Shown piece by piece: positions 1 through 8,695 of a stretch of 64,000 nucleotides of DNA. How positions within the stretch are numbered: position 1 is the first letter of the stretch; the number at the start of each line of letters is the position of its first letter. The position numbers were made by a program, and so were the translations under genes. The notes beneath the pieces are model-generated. The model saw only the letters and a program-made list of their open reading frames with translations. It had not been told where the DNA came from and ran no database searches. The stretch is from positions 62,001 through 126,000 of the forward strand of contig JAHEEK010000005.1 in assembly GCA_024640765.1 (NCBI GenBank), in the 5' to 3' direction. The DNA comes from Nereida sp024640765. GTDB taxonomy: Bacteria > Pseudomonadota > Alphaproteobacteria > Rhodobacterales > Rhodobacteraceae.

Positions 1-12
1 ATATGTAAAACG

Positions 13-33
13 TGGTTTCAAATAATGAAACCA
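13..33. promoter_or_regulatory. Palindromic operator-like site upstream of the galactoside operon
   Basis: Two perfect 8-base arms, TGGTTTCA and TGAAACCA, are separated by five bases. The site ends 33 bases before the ATG of the sugar-binding protein. Such an inverted repeat just upstream of a catabolic operon is typical of a LacI-, GntR- or IclR-family operator. No regulator gene is visible in the window, so one may lie further upstream. I saw no second copy of the arms as a pair elsewhere. The regulator identity is inference. Confidence 0.5.
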
Positions 34-66
34 AATACATAGTTGGAAGCACCTAGGGAGGATACC

Positions 67-1332
67 ATGCGTTCCATTTTGAAAGCGTCTGTAGCGGCGC
101 TTGGATTTGCTGCACTTGCAACCGGTGCCGTCGCTGACGGCCACGGTAAGAAATTGTCAGGCGATCTACGAATTATCTCTGACATGTCAAACCCTGCGCC
201 TCGCGCAGTTATGGAAGGTCTTGCCAAAGAATTTGGCGAGAAGCACCCAGACCTGAACATTGATCTGGAAATCGTTGACCGCGAAGCGTGGAAAACACAG
301 ATCCGTAACGCCCTGACAGCCAACGCACCTGACGTTGTGAACTGGTATGCGGCAAACCGGATGGGCCCTTATGTGAACGCGGGTCTTTTTGAAGACATCT
401 CCGACATGTATGAAAACGGTGACCTGCCCGGCCTTGATGCCGTAAAAGGCGCGATGACCCTTGATGGCAAGCAGTGGGGCGTGCCCTATACATACTATCA
501 GTGGGGTATGTACTACCGTGAAGACATGTTCAAAGAGTTGGGCCTAACTGAGCCAACCACTTTTGAAGAAGAGCTCGCCAACTGCCAAAAAATCGTCGAC
601 TCAGGTAAGAAATGTTACGCAATCGGCACCAAGTTCCTTTGGACTGCAGGCGGTTGGTTTGACTACCTGAACATGCGGACAAACGGCTTTGACTTCCACA
701 TGCAGCTCGCACGTGGCGAAGTCGAATGGACCGATGCACGTGTCCGCGAGACTTTTGCAAACTGGCGCCAAATCATCGACATGGGCGGCTACATTGACGA
801 CCACCAGTCATACAGCTGGCAAGAAGCGCTTAAGTTCATGACAGACGGTGAAGCCGCGTCATATTTGATCGGTAACTTCGCTGTAGCACCAATGCGCGAC
901 GCAGGCCTCAGCGATGATCAGATTGATTTCTACCAATTCCCACTGATCGATGCGTCCCTGCCACAAGGCGAAGATGCGCCAACTGATACGTTCCACATCC
1001 CAGCCAATGCGTCGAACAAAGATAACGCCCGTGCGTTCCTGCAGTTCGTAACATCCGCTGATGTGCAAACAAAAATCAACTCTGGCGACGCACTTGGTCA
1101 GCTTCCGGTTAACGCAGCTTCAAGCGTAGACGCGGATGAGTTCCTTGAGCAGGGTTTTGCAATGCTGTCCGGCAATGCCAAAGGTGGCGTAGCACAGTTC
1201 TTCGACCGTGACTTCCCCGCAGAAATGGCAAGCGTTGGCATGGAAGGTCTGCAAGAGTTCATGGTATTCCCAGATAACCTTGATGATATCCTTGAGCGCC
1301 TCGAAGACGCGCGTCAGCGTATCTACAAGTAA
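67..1332 (+). CDS. Sugar ABC transporter substrate-binding protein (galactoside-type)
   Basis: This 421-residue periplasmic solute-binding protein of the extracellular family 1 (MalE-like) class should capture the sugar and deliver it to the two permeases encoded next. The ATG at 67 is chosen because GGGAGG lies 6 bases upstream and because translation there begins with a clean signal peptide (MRSILKASVAALGFAALATG, cleavage probably after AVA or ADG). An in-frame TTG at 43 would add an unlikely charged extension. It is the first gene of the operon that carries alpha- and beta-galactosidases, so galacto-oligosaccharides or galactosides are the inferred cargo. Ligand specificity cannot be read from the sequence. 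Confidence 0.9.
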   Translation: MRSILKASVAALGFAALATGAVADGHGKKLSGDLRIISDMSNPAPRAVMEGLAKEFGEKHPDLNIDLEIVDREAWKTQIRNALTANAPDVVNWYAANRMGPYVNAGLFEDISDMYENGDLPGLDAVKGAMTLDGKQWGVPYTYYQWGMYYREDMFKELGLTEPTTFEEELANCQKIVDSGKKCYAIGTKFLWTAGGWFDYLNMRTNGFDFHMQLARGEVEWTDARVRETFANWRQIIDMGGYIDDHQSYSWQEALKFMTDGEAASYLIGNFAVAPMRDAGLSDDQIDFYQFPLIDASLPQGEDAPTDTFHIPANASNKDNARAFLQFVTSADVQTKINSGDALGQLPVNAASSVDADEFLEQGFAMLSGNAKGGVAQFFDRDFPAEMASVGMEGLQEFMVFPDNLDDILERLEDARQRIYK

Positions 1333-1339
1333 ACTAAAT

Positions 1340-1370
1340 GTCGGAGGGCGGCCCAGCGCTGCCCTCCGAC
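1340..1370 (+). other. Stable intercistronic hairpin between binding protein and permease genes
   Basis: Perfect 10-base arms GTCGGAGGGC (1340-1349) and GCCCTCCGAC (1361-1370) enclose an 11-base GC-rich loop, starting 7 bases after the stop codon of the binding-protein gene. There is no run of T after it, so it is not a typical intrinsic terminator. Structures of this kind commonly protect the upstream mRNA 3' end, which would let the binding protein be made in excess over the membrane subunits. The role is inferred from position. Confidence 0.6.
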
Positions 1371-1471
1371 TTCTAACGACGCACCGACAATCAGCTTTTT
1401 CGAAAATCCGCTTCCAAAGACACAATCGGCTTTTCGCATAAGGTGACCGATCCAGCCCGGAGGCGACCAAC

Positions 1472-2398
1472 ATGACGGCCTTGCCCGACCCCACATCGCA
1501 ACCACAACGCAGCTGGTACAAGCGTAACGAGATCGCAGTGACCCCATGGCTGTTTTTGCTGCCAGGGATGTTTTTCTTTGCGTTCTACGTCATCTACCCG
1601 ATATTTCAGTCGTTCTGGATTTCATTTCATGAGTGGGACGGACTGGGCGAAAAAGTATGGGTGGGCACAGCAAATTACGAACGTCTTCTGGGTGGTGATC
1701 GGAAGTTTGAGACCTCTTTTTGGAACAACTTGAAATGGCTGTTCTTGTACTTGCTGGCTATTCCGGCAGGTCTGTCAATTGCGTTGCTTCTCAACCAAAA
1801 AGTACGCGGTATCCGGCTTTATAAATCGCTCTTTTTCTTTCCGTTCGTGTTGAGCCAAGTTGTTGTCGGTCTTGTATTTTCGTGGTTCTATCTTCCCCGC
1901 GAAGGATTGCTGAACGCAATTCTCGCTGTGGTTGGCGCAGGCCCCGTCAATATCTTGGGTGATCCGTCAACCGCCACTTATGGTATTATTGCAGCCGGTC
2001 TATGGCCACAGACTGCCTATTGCATGATTTTGTATCTTACGGGCCTGAACGCGGTAGACCCCGAACAGATTGAAGCCGCGCGCCTTGACGGCGCAAAGGG
2101 TCACCGTATGCTGTGGCATGTGGTGTTGCCCCAGCTGAAACCCGCCACGTTCATCGCCTTTGTGGTGACCATCATCGGCGCGCTGCGTTCATTTGATTTG
2201 ATCAGTGTTATGACCAACGGCGGCCCCTTCGGTTCAACCCGCGTCTTGAGTTTTTACATGTACGAGGAATCTCTGTCGGAGTTCGGCTTCCGCATGGGAT
2301 ACGGCGCAGCAATTGCCGTGGTCCTTTTCTTCATTATGCTGTTTTTTATCGTCTACTTTTTGTGGTCGATGTACCAAGATGAAAGAGGAGGCCGCTAA
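1472..2398 (+). CDS. Sugar ABC transporter permease (MalF/UgpA type)
   Basis: This 308-residue inner-membrane permease of the binding-protein-dependent transport superfamily has about six hydrophobic segments. The first spans roughly residues 25-45 (the VTPWLFLLPGMFFFAFYVIYP region). The EAA loop that contacts the ATPase is visible as EAARLDGAKGHRMLWHVVLP at about residue 203. The ATG has a GGAGG ribosome site 8 bases upstream. The stop codon overlaps the next permease start by one base (TAATG), so the two half-channels are translationally coupled. Family assignment is secure; the transported sugar is inferred from the neighbouring galactosidases. Confidence 0.92.
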   Translation: MTALPDPTSQPQRSWYKRNEIAVTPWLFLLPGMFFFAFYVIYPIFQSFWISFHEWDGLGEKVWVGTANYERLLGGDRKFETSFWNNLKWLFLYLLAIPAGLSIALLLNQKVRGIRLYKSLFFFPFVLSQVVVGLVFSWFYLPREGLLNAILAVVGAGPVNILGDPSTATYGIIAAGLWPQTAYCMILYLTGLNAVDPEQIEAARLDGAKGHRMLWHVVLPQLKPATFIAFVVTIIGALRSFDLISVMTNGGPFGSTRVLSFYMYEESLSEFGFRMGYGAAIAVVLFFIMLFFIVYFLWSMYQDERGGR

Positions 2399-3246
2399 TG
2401 TTTCCGACCCCAATCGAAAAGACATCGCGCACGTGGCAATTGACGTACCGAGGCCTTCTGCCAATTGTTCTAATAGTTTGGCTTTTGCCGCTGATCGCCG
2501 TGGCAACGTTCTCTATCAAGCCGTCTGCCGACTTCACAAATGGAAATTACTGGGGACTGCCAACATCGTTTGAGCTATTCACGAACTACGGCAAAGTTTT
2601 CTTCGAAAGCGATATGCCCCGTTACATGATCAACTCTGTGTTGATCACTGTTCCCACTGTGATTGGCGCGGTTGCTCTTTCAAGCATGACTGGGTTTGCG
2701 CTTGGGGTTTACCGTTTCAAAGGCAACCTCGCGATCTTCTTCTTATTTATCGCTGGCAACTTTGTACCGTTCCAAATCTTGATGGTGCCAGTGCGGGATA
2801 TCTCCGTGAACCTTGGACTTTATGACACCAAAGTCGGTTTGGTCCTTTTTCACATCGCGTTCCAAACGGGCTTTTGCACCTTGTTTATGCGCAACTTCAT
2901 CAAAGCCCTGCCATATGAATTAATCGAAGCCGCCCGCGTTGAAGGGATCGCTGAGTGGCGTATTTTCTGGTTTGTGGTTCTGCCCTTAATGAAGCCCGCC
3001 TTGGCGGCTTTGTCTGTGTTAATTTTTACTTTCATCTGGAATGATTACTTCTGGGCAGTTGTGTTGACGCAAGGTCCGGATGCGCAACCTGTCACTGCGG
3101 GGATCACCAGCTTTAACTCTCAATATCGTGCGGCATACCACCTGATGAGCGCTGGCTCTATTGTTGCTGCTCTACCTCCTGTCGCGATGTTTTTCTTAAT
3201 GCAAAAGCACTTCATCGCGGGGCTAACTCTCGGAGCTGTCAAATAG
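2398..3246 (+). CDS. Sugar ABC transporter permease (MalG/UgpE type)
   Basis: This 282-residue partner permease completes the transmembrane channel with the preceding gene. It has an N-terminal membrane segment (about residues 18-36) and an EAA loop reading EAARVEGIAEWRIFWFVVLP near residue 178. The start overlaps the previous stop by one base and has AGAGGAGG just upstream. The next gene begins one base after its stop. No ATP-binding subunit is encoded anywhere in this operon, so the importer presumably uses an ATPase encoded upstream of the window or a shared MsmX/UgpC-like ATPase. Confidence 0.92.
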   Translation: MFPTPIEKTSRTWQLTYRGLLPIVLIVWLLPLIAVATFSIKPSADFTNGNYWGLPTSFELFTNYGKVFFESDMPRYMINSVLITVPTVIGAVALSSMTGFALGVYRFKGNLAIFFLFIAGNFVPFQILMVPVRDISVNLGLYDTKVGLVLFHIAFQTGFCTLFMRNFIKALPYELIEAARVEGIAEWRIFWFVVLPLMKPALAALSVLIFTFIWNDYFWAVVLTQGPDAQPVTAGITSFNSQYRAAYHLMSAGSIVAALPPVAMFFLMQKHFIAGLTLGAVK

Positions 3247-3247
3247 C

Positions 3248-5326
3248 ATGCACTATTGGCGATTAGACGATGAACGTCAGACACTGGTTCTGGCAACCAA
3301 AGGCGCGCGGCTACCTCAAGTGATCTACTGGGGCGCGCCTCTACCTGCGGATGAGAATCTCGAAACGCTCCAAGCGGCCTACCAGCTTGATGTGACGGGC
3401 GGCATGCTGGATGAGAACCCGGATTTATCAATTTGCCCCGAAGCATCGCGCACATTTCCCGGCCAGCCCGGGCTGATTTGTCGTGATACAGACGGCACAC
3501 CTTTGTTACCAAAGTTCTGCTTTGAAAAAGCGGGGACTGATGGTGGGCTGACCCTAAGTTTTCGCGATGATGAGAACCGCCTCACCCTGACCGCCATTTA
3601 CGCGATCAACCCTCAAACGCATATCATCACCGCCAAGCACATTCTTGAAGCGGATCGCTCGATCCATTTGCATTGGCTGTCCGCACCAGTATTTCCCGCC
3701 CCACAAAACGCCAGTGAGATGATCGATTTTGCAGGCCGTTGGTGTGGTGAATTCCAGCTTAATCGAACGGCATGGTCGGCAGGCATGCGATACCGTGAGA
3801 ACCGGACTGGCCGCACAGGTCACGAACACTTTCCGGGTCTAATCGTGCCTTGTGAAGGCGCCACAAACACCAACGGCGAGGCGTATGGCTTTCATTATGG
3901 CTGGTCCGGCGGGCACAAAATGATCGCCGAGGAACTGCCCGATGGACGGCGTCAAATCCAGTTCGGCCATGCCGCGCGAATGGAAACAGAAGCCGCCACC
4001 CGCTTTGAGACCGAAACTCTTTATGCAACGTTTTCGGGGCACGGGTTGAACGGATGCGCCACAGCATTTCAACGCCATACCCGCGATCAGATTGTGACCT
4101 GGCCCAAGGGCCAAATCGCGCGGCCTGTGCATTACAACTGTTGGGAAGCTGTCTACTTTGACCACAAACTAGACGTCCTCAAAGACATCGCCACCAAGGC
4201 GGCCAATCTGGGCGCAGAGCGTTTCGTACTGGATGACGGCTGGTTTGGTAGGCGCGACGACGACACGACGTCCCTGTCTGATTGGCAGGTCGATCCGCGT
4301 AAATACCCCGATGGTTTAGGCCCGCTAATCGATCATGTTCACGCCGAAGGGATGACGTTCGGCATCTGGTTTGAACCTGAAATGATTAACCCCGACAGCG
4401 ATATCCACCGCGCCAATCCGCACTGGGCGTTGGGCAGCGAAGATCAGACCCTTGGCAGGCAGCAAAAAGCACTCAACATGGCGCTGCCCGAAGTCCGCGA
4501 TTTCCTTTATGACCGCATGTCTGCAATCTTGCGTGACCATGATGTGGACTACATCAAATGGGACCATAACCGTGTACTCCCCGCCCCTGACGCCGCACAA
4601 ACACGCGGCTCATATGCCTTGATCGATCGCTTGCGCCACGATTTCCCGCAGGTCGAGATTGAAAGCTGCGCCTCAGGTGGTGGCCGCATAGATATGGGTA
4701 TTCTAAAGCGTACCCAGCGTGTCTGGCTGTCAGACAGCAACGATGCGCTTGAGCGGCTCAAAATTCAGCATAACGCAGCCCTTTTCCTGCCACTCTCCGT
4801 CACAGGAAGTCACGTTGGTCCGCGCAAATGTCACACGTCAGGGCGTAGCATCGATATTTCGATGCGCGCGTGGGTCGCTGCACAGCGCCATATGGGCTTT
4901 GAAATGGATCCCCGTGAACTGGACGATCATGAAGAGCGGGTTCTGCGCGACGTCACAAGCTGGTGGAAAGCAAACCGCGATTGGATGCAACGCGCAGATA
5001 TTTTGCGCCTCGACAGCGCCGATCCGGCGGTCATCGCAGAACAGCAACTTGCCGAAGATCATAACCGCTTTGTAGTGTTTGCCGGCAAAGCAGACACAAG
5101 CGCGCAAATCGCTCCGCGCCCGCTTCGCTTGACCCGTCTTGACCCAACTGCACGCTACCGCATCCAACTGATGAACGGCCCCACAGCGCCTGCACTATCG
5201 CGCGGGGATCAGCGGATCAAAACCGAGCCTATGGAATTTTCCGGAGCCTATCTAATGAACTACGGCGTCACCTTGCCATGGAATTTCCCAGAGACCATGT
5301 GGGTACTGGAAGGAACAAAACTATGA
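3248..5326 (+). CDS. Alpha-galactosidase, glycoside hydrolase family 36
   Basis: This 692-residue enzyme hydrolyses terminal alpha-galactosyl residues (melibiose, raffinose, galactosylglycerol-type compounds). The GH36 nucleophile motif YIKWDHNR puts the nucleophile at Asp439. The CASGGGRIDMG block and WLSDSNDALERLKIQ put the acid/base at about Asp496. The N-terminal half (to about residue 290) is the beta-supersandwich domain. No signal peptide is seen, so it acts in the cytoplasm on imported sugars. It starts one base after the permease stop and ends in an ATGA overlap with the dehydratase gene. Length is normal for the family. Confidence 0.95.
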   Translation: MHYWRLDDERQTLVLATKGARLPQVIYWGAPLPADENLETLQAAYQLDVTGGMLDENPDLSICPEASRTFPGQPGLICRDTDGTPLLPKFCFEKAGTDGGLTLSFRDDENRLTLTAIYAINPQTHIITAKHILEADRSIHLHWLSAPVFPAPQNASEMIDFAGRWCGEFQLNRTAWSAGMRYRENRTGRTGHEHFPGLIVPCEGATNTNGEAYGFHYGWSGGHKMIAEELPDGRRQIQFGHAARMETEAATRFETETLYATFSGHGLNGCATAFQRHTRDQIVTWPKGQIARPVHYNCWEAVYFDHKLDVLKDIATKAANLGAERFVLDDGWFGRRDDDTTSLSDWQVDPRKYPDGLGPLIDHVHAEGMTFGIWFEPEMINPDSDIHRANPHWALGSEDQTLGRQQKALNMALPEVRDFLYDRMSAILRDHDVDYIKWDHNRVLPAPDAAQTRGSYALIDRLRHDFPQVEIESCASGGGRIDMGILKRTQRVWLSDSNDALERLKIQHNAALFLPLSVTGSHVGPRKCHTSGRSIDISMRAWVAAQRHMGFEMDPRELDDHEERVLRDVTSWWKANRDWMQRADILRLDSADPAVIAEQQLAEDHNRFVVFAGKADTSAQIAPRPLRLTRLDPTARYRIQLMNGPTAPALSRGDQRIKTEPMEFSGAYLMNYGVTLPWNFPETMWVLEGTKL

Positions 5327-7038
5327 CTGACAAAAAGCCCCGCCGCTCGTCCCATTGGTATGGAAAGCTCGACAAAGACGGCTTCATTCACCGTTCTTGG
5401 ATGAAGAACCAAGGGTTTCCAGACCACGCATTTGATGGCCGTCCGATTATCGGGATTTGCAACACATGGTCAGAGCTCACACCATGTAACTCGGGCCTTC
5501 GCGACTTGGCTGAGGGCGTAAAGCGGGGCGTTTGGGAAGCGGGTGGTTTCCCTGTCGAGTTTCCGGTGATGAGCCTGGGCGAGACACAGATGAAGCCCAC
5601 TGCCATGCTGTTCCGCAACCTTCTTGCCATGGACGTGGAGGAGTCCATCCGCGCCTACGGCATCGACGGTGTCGTATTGCTGGGCGGCTGTGACAAGACA
5701 ACACCAGGCCAACTGATGGGTGCGGCATCTGTCGATCTTCCGTCCATTGTCGTGTCCTCAGGACCGATGCTGAACGGGAAATACAAAGGTTCCGACATCG
5801 GCTCTGGAACAGATGTCTGGAAATTTTCTGAGGCCGTACGCGCAGGCGATATGACTTTGCAAGACTTCATGAACGCCGAGTCTGGCATGTCGCGCAGCAA
5901 AGGCGTGTGCATGACCATGGGCACAGCTAGCACGATGGCGTCGCTTGTTGAGGCGATGGGGATGTCCCTTCCGACCAACGCTGCCCTGCCTGCTGTGGAC
6001 GCGCGCCGCATGGCGCTGGCGCATATGACAGGCAAACGCATTGTGGAAATGGTCGATGAAAATCTAAAGCCGTCCGACATTTTGACCAAAGAAGCGTTTG
6101 AAAATGCGATCCTTGCCAATGCCGCTGTGGGTGGTTCCACAAACGCAGTCGTGCACCTTCTGGCAATTGCGGGGCGTGTGGGCGTCGATCTAAGCCTTGA
6201 CGATTTTGAGATCGGTGGCGAAATCCCCCTGTTGGTCAACTGCATGCCGTCTGGTAAATACCTGATGGAAGACTTCTGTTACGCAGGCGGAATGCCTGCG
6301 GTTCTGTCTGAACTCGGCTCTCACATACGATCTGCCAAAACGGTGCTTGGCGGGGACATTTCGGCCTATGCGCAGGGCGCAGAAAACTACAACACAGACG
6401 TCATCAAAACCTTCGACACCCCCGTAAAGCCAGCTGCGGGCCTGCGAGTTTTGCGCGGCAATCTGGCGCCCAACGGAGCCATCGTGAAGCCTTCAGCAGC
6501 CACAGATGCATTGCTTGAACACGAAGCCGAAGCGTATGTTTTTGAAAACATAGAAGATTTGAAAGCAAATATTGACCGCGATGATTTACCTGTCACGCCG
6601 GATACTATCTTGGTGCTAAAGGGCTGTGGTCCGAAGGGCTATCCCGGGATGCCTGAGGTCGGCAACATGCCAATTCCAAAAGTGCTTGTTCAACAAGGTG
6701 TGCGCGACATGATCCGTGTTAGCGATGCGCGTATGTCGGGCACTGCTTACGGCACTGTCATCTTGCACGTTAGTCCCGAAGCAAATGCGGGCGGGACTTT
6801 GGCGTTGGTGAAAACAGGGGACCGTATCCGCGTAAGTGCCAGTGGCGGTGTGTTGGAGTTGCTGGTCAGTGAAGACGAACTGACCGCCCGCCGTGCAGAT
6901 TGGCAACCAGAAGAACCCCATTACACACGCGGGTATGCCAAGCTATATATCGATACTGTTTTACAGGCGGAAAAAGGCGCTGACCTTGACTTCTTGGTCG
7001 GTAAAGACACCCGCCTCGTCACAAGGGAGAGCCACTAA
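5323..7038 (+). CDS. IlvD/Edd-family sugar-acid dehydratase (probable D-galactonate dehydratase)
   Basis: This 571-residue Fe-S dehydratase is of the dihydroxy-acid/6-phosphogluconate dehydratase family. Cluster cysteines are seen at Cys46 (GICNTW), Cys123 (GGCDKTTPG) and Cys196 (GVCMTMGTAST). Its closest functional class is the L-arabonate/D-galactonate-type sugar-acid dehydratases rather than biosynthetic IlvD, judged by the HRSWMKNQG start and by its place among galactose genes. Proposed reaction: D-galactonate to 2-keto-3-deoxygalactonate. The ATG at 5323 overlaps the alpha-galactosidase stop (ATGA); an in-frame ATG at 5278 lies well inside that gene and is rejected. L-arabonate or D-fuconate may also be substrates. 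Confidence 0.85.
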   Translation: MTDKKPRRSSHWYGKLDKDGFIHRSWMKNQGFPDHAFDGRPIIGICNTWSELTPCNSGLRDLAEGVKRGVWEAGGFPVEFPVMSLGETQMKPTAMLFRNLLAMDVEESIRAYGIDGVVLLGGCDKTTPGQLMGAASVDLPSIVVSSGPMLNGKYKGSDIGSGTDVWKFSEAVRAGDMTLQDFMNAESGMSRSKGVCMTMGTASTMASLVEAMGMSLPTNAALPAVDARRMALAHMTGKRIVEMVDENLKPSDILTKEAFENAILANAAVGGSTNAVVHLLAIAGRVGVDLSLDDFEIGGEIPLLVNCMPSGKYLMEDFCYAGGMPAVLSELGSHIRSAKTVLGGDISAYAQGAENYNTDVIKTFDTPVKPAAGLRVLRGNLAPNGAIVKPSAATDALLEHEAEAYVFENIEDLKANIDRDDLPVTPDTILVLKGCGPKGYPGMPEVGNMPIPKVLVQQGVRDMIRVSDARMSGTAYGTVILHVSPEANAGGTLALVKTGDRIRVSASGGVLELLVSEDELTARRADWQPEEPHYTRGYAKLYIDTVLQAEKGADLDFLVGKDTRLVTRESH

Positions 7039-7799
7039 TGCGCCCCACATTTCATGACCTAAAAGACGCCAGCGTTTATATCACAGGCGGCGGATCAGGC
7101 ATCGGCGCGGCACTAACGGATGCGTTCTTGTCGCAAGGTGCAAAAGTGGCCTTTATCGGCCGTGAAGACGCCAGCGCGTTTTGCGACGCGATGGAGCAAA
7201 AGCACGGAACGCGCCCTCTGTTTTTGCAAGGTGACATCACAGACACGGACCACCTGAAGGCAACGATGGATCAGGCCGTTGCGGCACATGGGCCGCTACG
7301 GTGTTTGATTAACAACGCCGCAAATGACCAACGCCACAGCACAGCCGAAGTCACGCCTGACTTTTGGGACTGGATGATCTCGGTCAACCTCAAGGCATAT
7401 TTCTTTGCGTGCCAACACGCCGCGGCTCTGATGGCCAACACTGGTGGATCAATCATCAACTTCAGCTCCATCAGTTACATGATGGGCAATGAGGGATACC
7501 CGATCTACACGACTGCAAACTCTGGCATCAATGGCATGACCAGAAGTCTCGCCCGTGAGTTTGGCCCTAACAACATCCGCGTAAACGCCGTGGCGCCAGG
7601 TTGGGTGCTAACACAGAAACAAAAAGACCTGTGGGTGACAGAAGAAGCGCTGGCCGCACACATCGACCGGCAGTGTCTAAAAACACCCCTTGCCCCGGAT
7701 GACATCACCGGCGCGTGCCTATTTATGGCCTCCGATGCCTCCAAAATGATGACAGGTCAGGCAATGGTGATCGACGGCGGCGTGGTAACAACCGGATGA
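7038..7799 (+). CDS. SDR-family D-galactose 1-dehydrogenase (catalytic Lys replaced by Asn)
   Basis: This 253-residue short-chain dehydrogenase is expected to oxidise beta-D-galactose to galactonolactone with NAD(P). The nucleotide-binding TGGGSGIG (residues 16-23), NNAANDQRH (92-100), catalytic Ser near 143-144 and Tyr157 are present. The NNAAND.RH stretch is shared with rhizobial galactose dehydrogenases. The active-site YxxxK motif reads Y157-T-T-A-N161, so the normally invariant lysine is asparagine (codon AAC at 7518-7520). Either the enzyme is compromised or a neighbouring residue substitutes. Start and stop overlap the adjacent genes (TAATG and ATGA). Confidence 0.8.
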   Translation: MRPTFHDLKDASVYITGGGSGIGAALTDAFLSQGAKVAFIGREDASAFCDAMEQKHGTRPLFLQGDITDTDHLKATMDQAVAAHGPLRCLINNAANDQRHSTAEVTPDFWDWMISVNLKAYFFACQHAAALMANTGGSIINFSSISYMMGNEGYPIYTTANSGINGMTRSLAREFGPNNIRVNAVAPGWVLTQKQKDLWVTEEALAAHIDRQCLKTPLAPDDITGACLFMASDASKMMTGQAMVIDGGVVTTG

Positions 7800-8695
7800 C
7801 CGACGTGGAGTGGATCGCAATTGATTGGGGCACCTCGAACCTGAGGGTTTGGGGAATGAACGCAAACGGGCGTGCAGTGCGTGAAGCAACCAGCACCAAC
7901 GGCATGAACTTGCTTGCCCGCGATCAGTTTGAAGACGCGTTGATGGCGCTGGTCAGCACTTGGCTGGACGGACCCACAATTGCCATTGCGTGTGGGATGG
8001 TCGGTGCGCGCCAAGGCTGGATGGAGGCACCCTATAGCACCGTGCCCTGCGAGCCGTTGGGCGAGGGCATCGTAAAAGTTCCGACACAAGACGCGCGGCT
8101 GCAAATGCATATTCTGTCGGGCATAAAACAGACCAGTCCCGCAGATGTGATGCGCGGTGAAGAAACGCAAATCGCAGGGTTTCTTGCGCTTAACAAAGAC
8201 TGGGACGGCGTAATTTGCTTACCTGGGACGCACACGAAATGGGTCCATGTGAGTGCAGGCGAAGTGGTCAGTTTCCAAACCCTGATGACGGGGGAATTGT
8301 TTGGCCTTCTCAGCGAGAAAAGCGTTTTAGCGCACTCTGTCAACTCAGAAGGTTGGAGCGATGCGGCATTCGAAGACGGCCTCAGCACAGCGATGTCGCG
8401 GCCTGAAGCCTTGGCCGCGCGCTTGTTCAACATTCGCGCCAGCCAGCTTCTGGAAGACACCGCACAAGACACAGGCCGTGCACGACTTTCTGGTTTGCTG
8501 ATCGGGGCGGAACTTGCCGCAACCAAGCCCTATTGGTTAGGTCAGAACGTCGCCATCGTCGGTAGCGCGCCACTCGCCGGCCACTACACAACAGCTCTGC
8601 GCGGCCAAGGAGTTCCTGTGACGGAAACAGATCCCGTCGCGATGACCCTTGCAGGCCTGACGGCGGGCTATAAGAAATTGAGAGGCATAACATGA
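7796..8695 (+). CDS. dgoK: 2-dehydro-3-deoxygalactonokinase
   Basis: This 299-residue sugar kinase of the DgoK family phosphorylates 2-keto-3-deoxy-D-galactonate at O6 with ATP. The N-terminal phosphate-binding motif WIAIDWGTSNLRVW and the LPGTHTKWV block near residue 143 are diagnostic. The start ATG overlaps the SDR stop (ATGA), which excludes a longer in-frame start at 7715 inside that gene. The end overlaps the aldolase start in the same way. It supplies the aldolase encoded next, giving a two-gene lower branch of the galactose pathway. Confidence 0.93.
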   Translation: MTDVEWIAIDWGTSNLRVWGMNANGRAVREATSTNGMNLLARDQFEDALMALVSTWLDGPTIAIACGMVGARQGWMEAPYSTVPCEPLGEGIVKVPTQDARLQMHILSGIKQTSPADVMRGEETQIAGFLALNKDWDGVICLPGTHTKWVHVSAGEVVSFQTLMTGELFGLLSEKSVLAHSVNSEGWSDAAFEDGLSTAMSRPEALAARLFNIRASQLLEDTAQDTGRARLSGLLIGAELAATKPYWLGQNVAIVGSAPLAGHYTTALRGQGVPVTETDPVAMTLAGLTAGYKKLRGIT

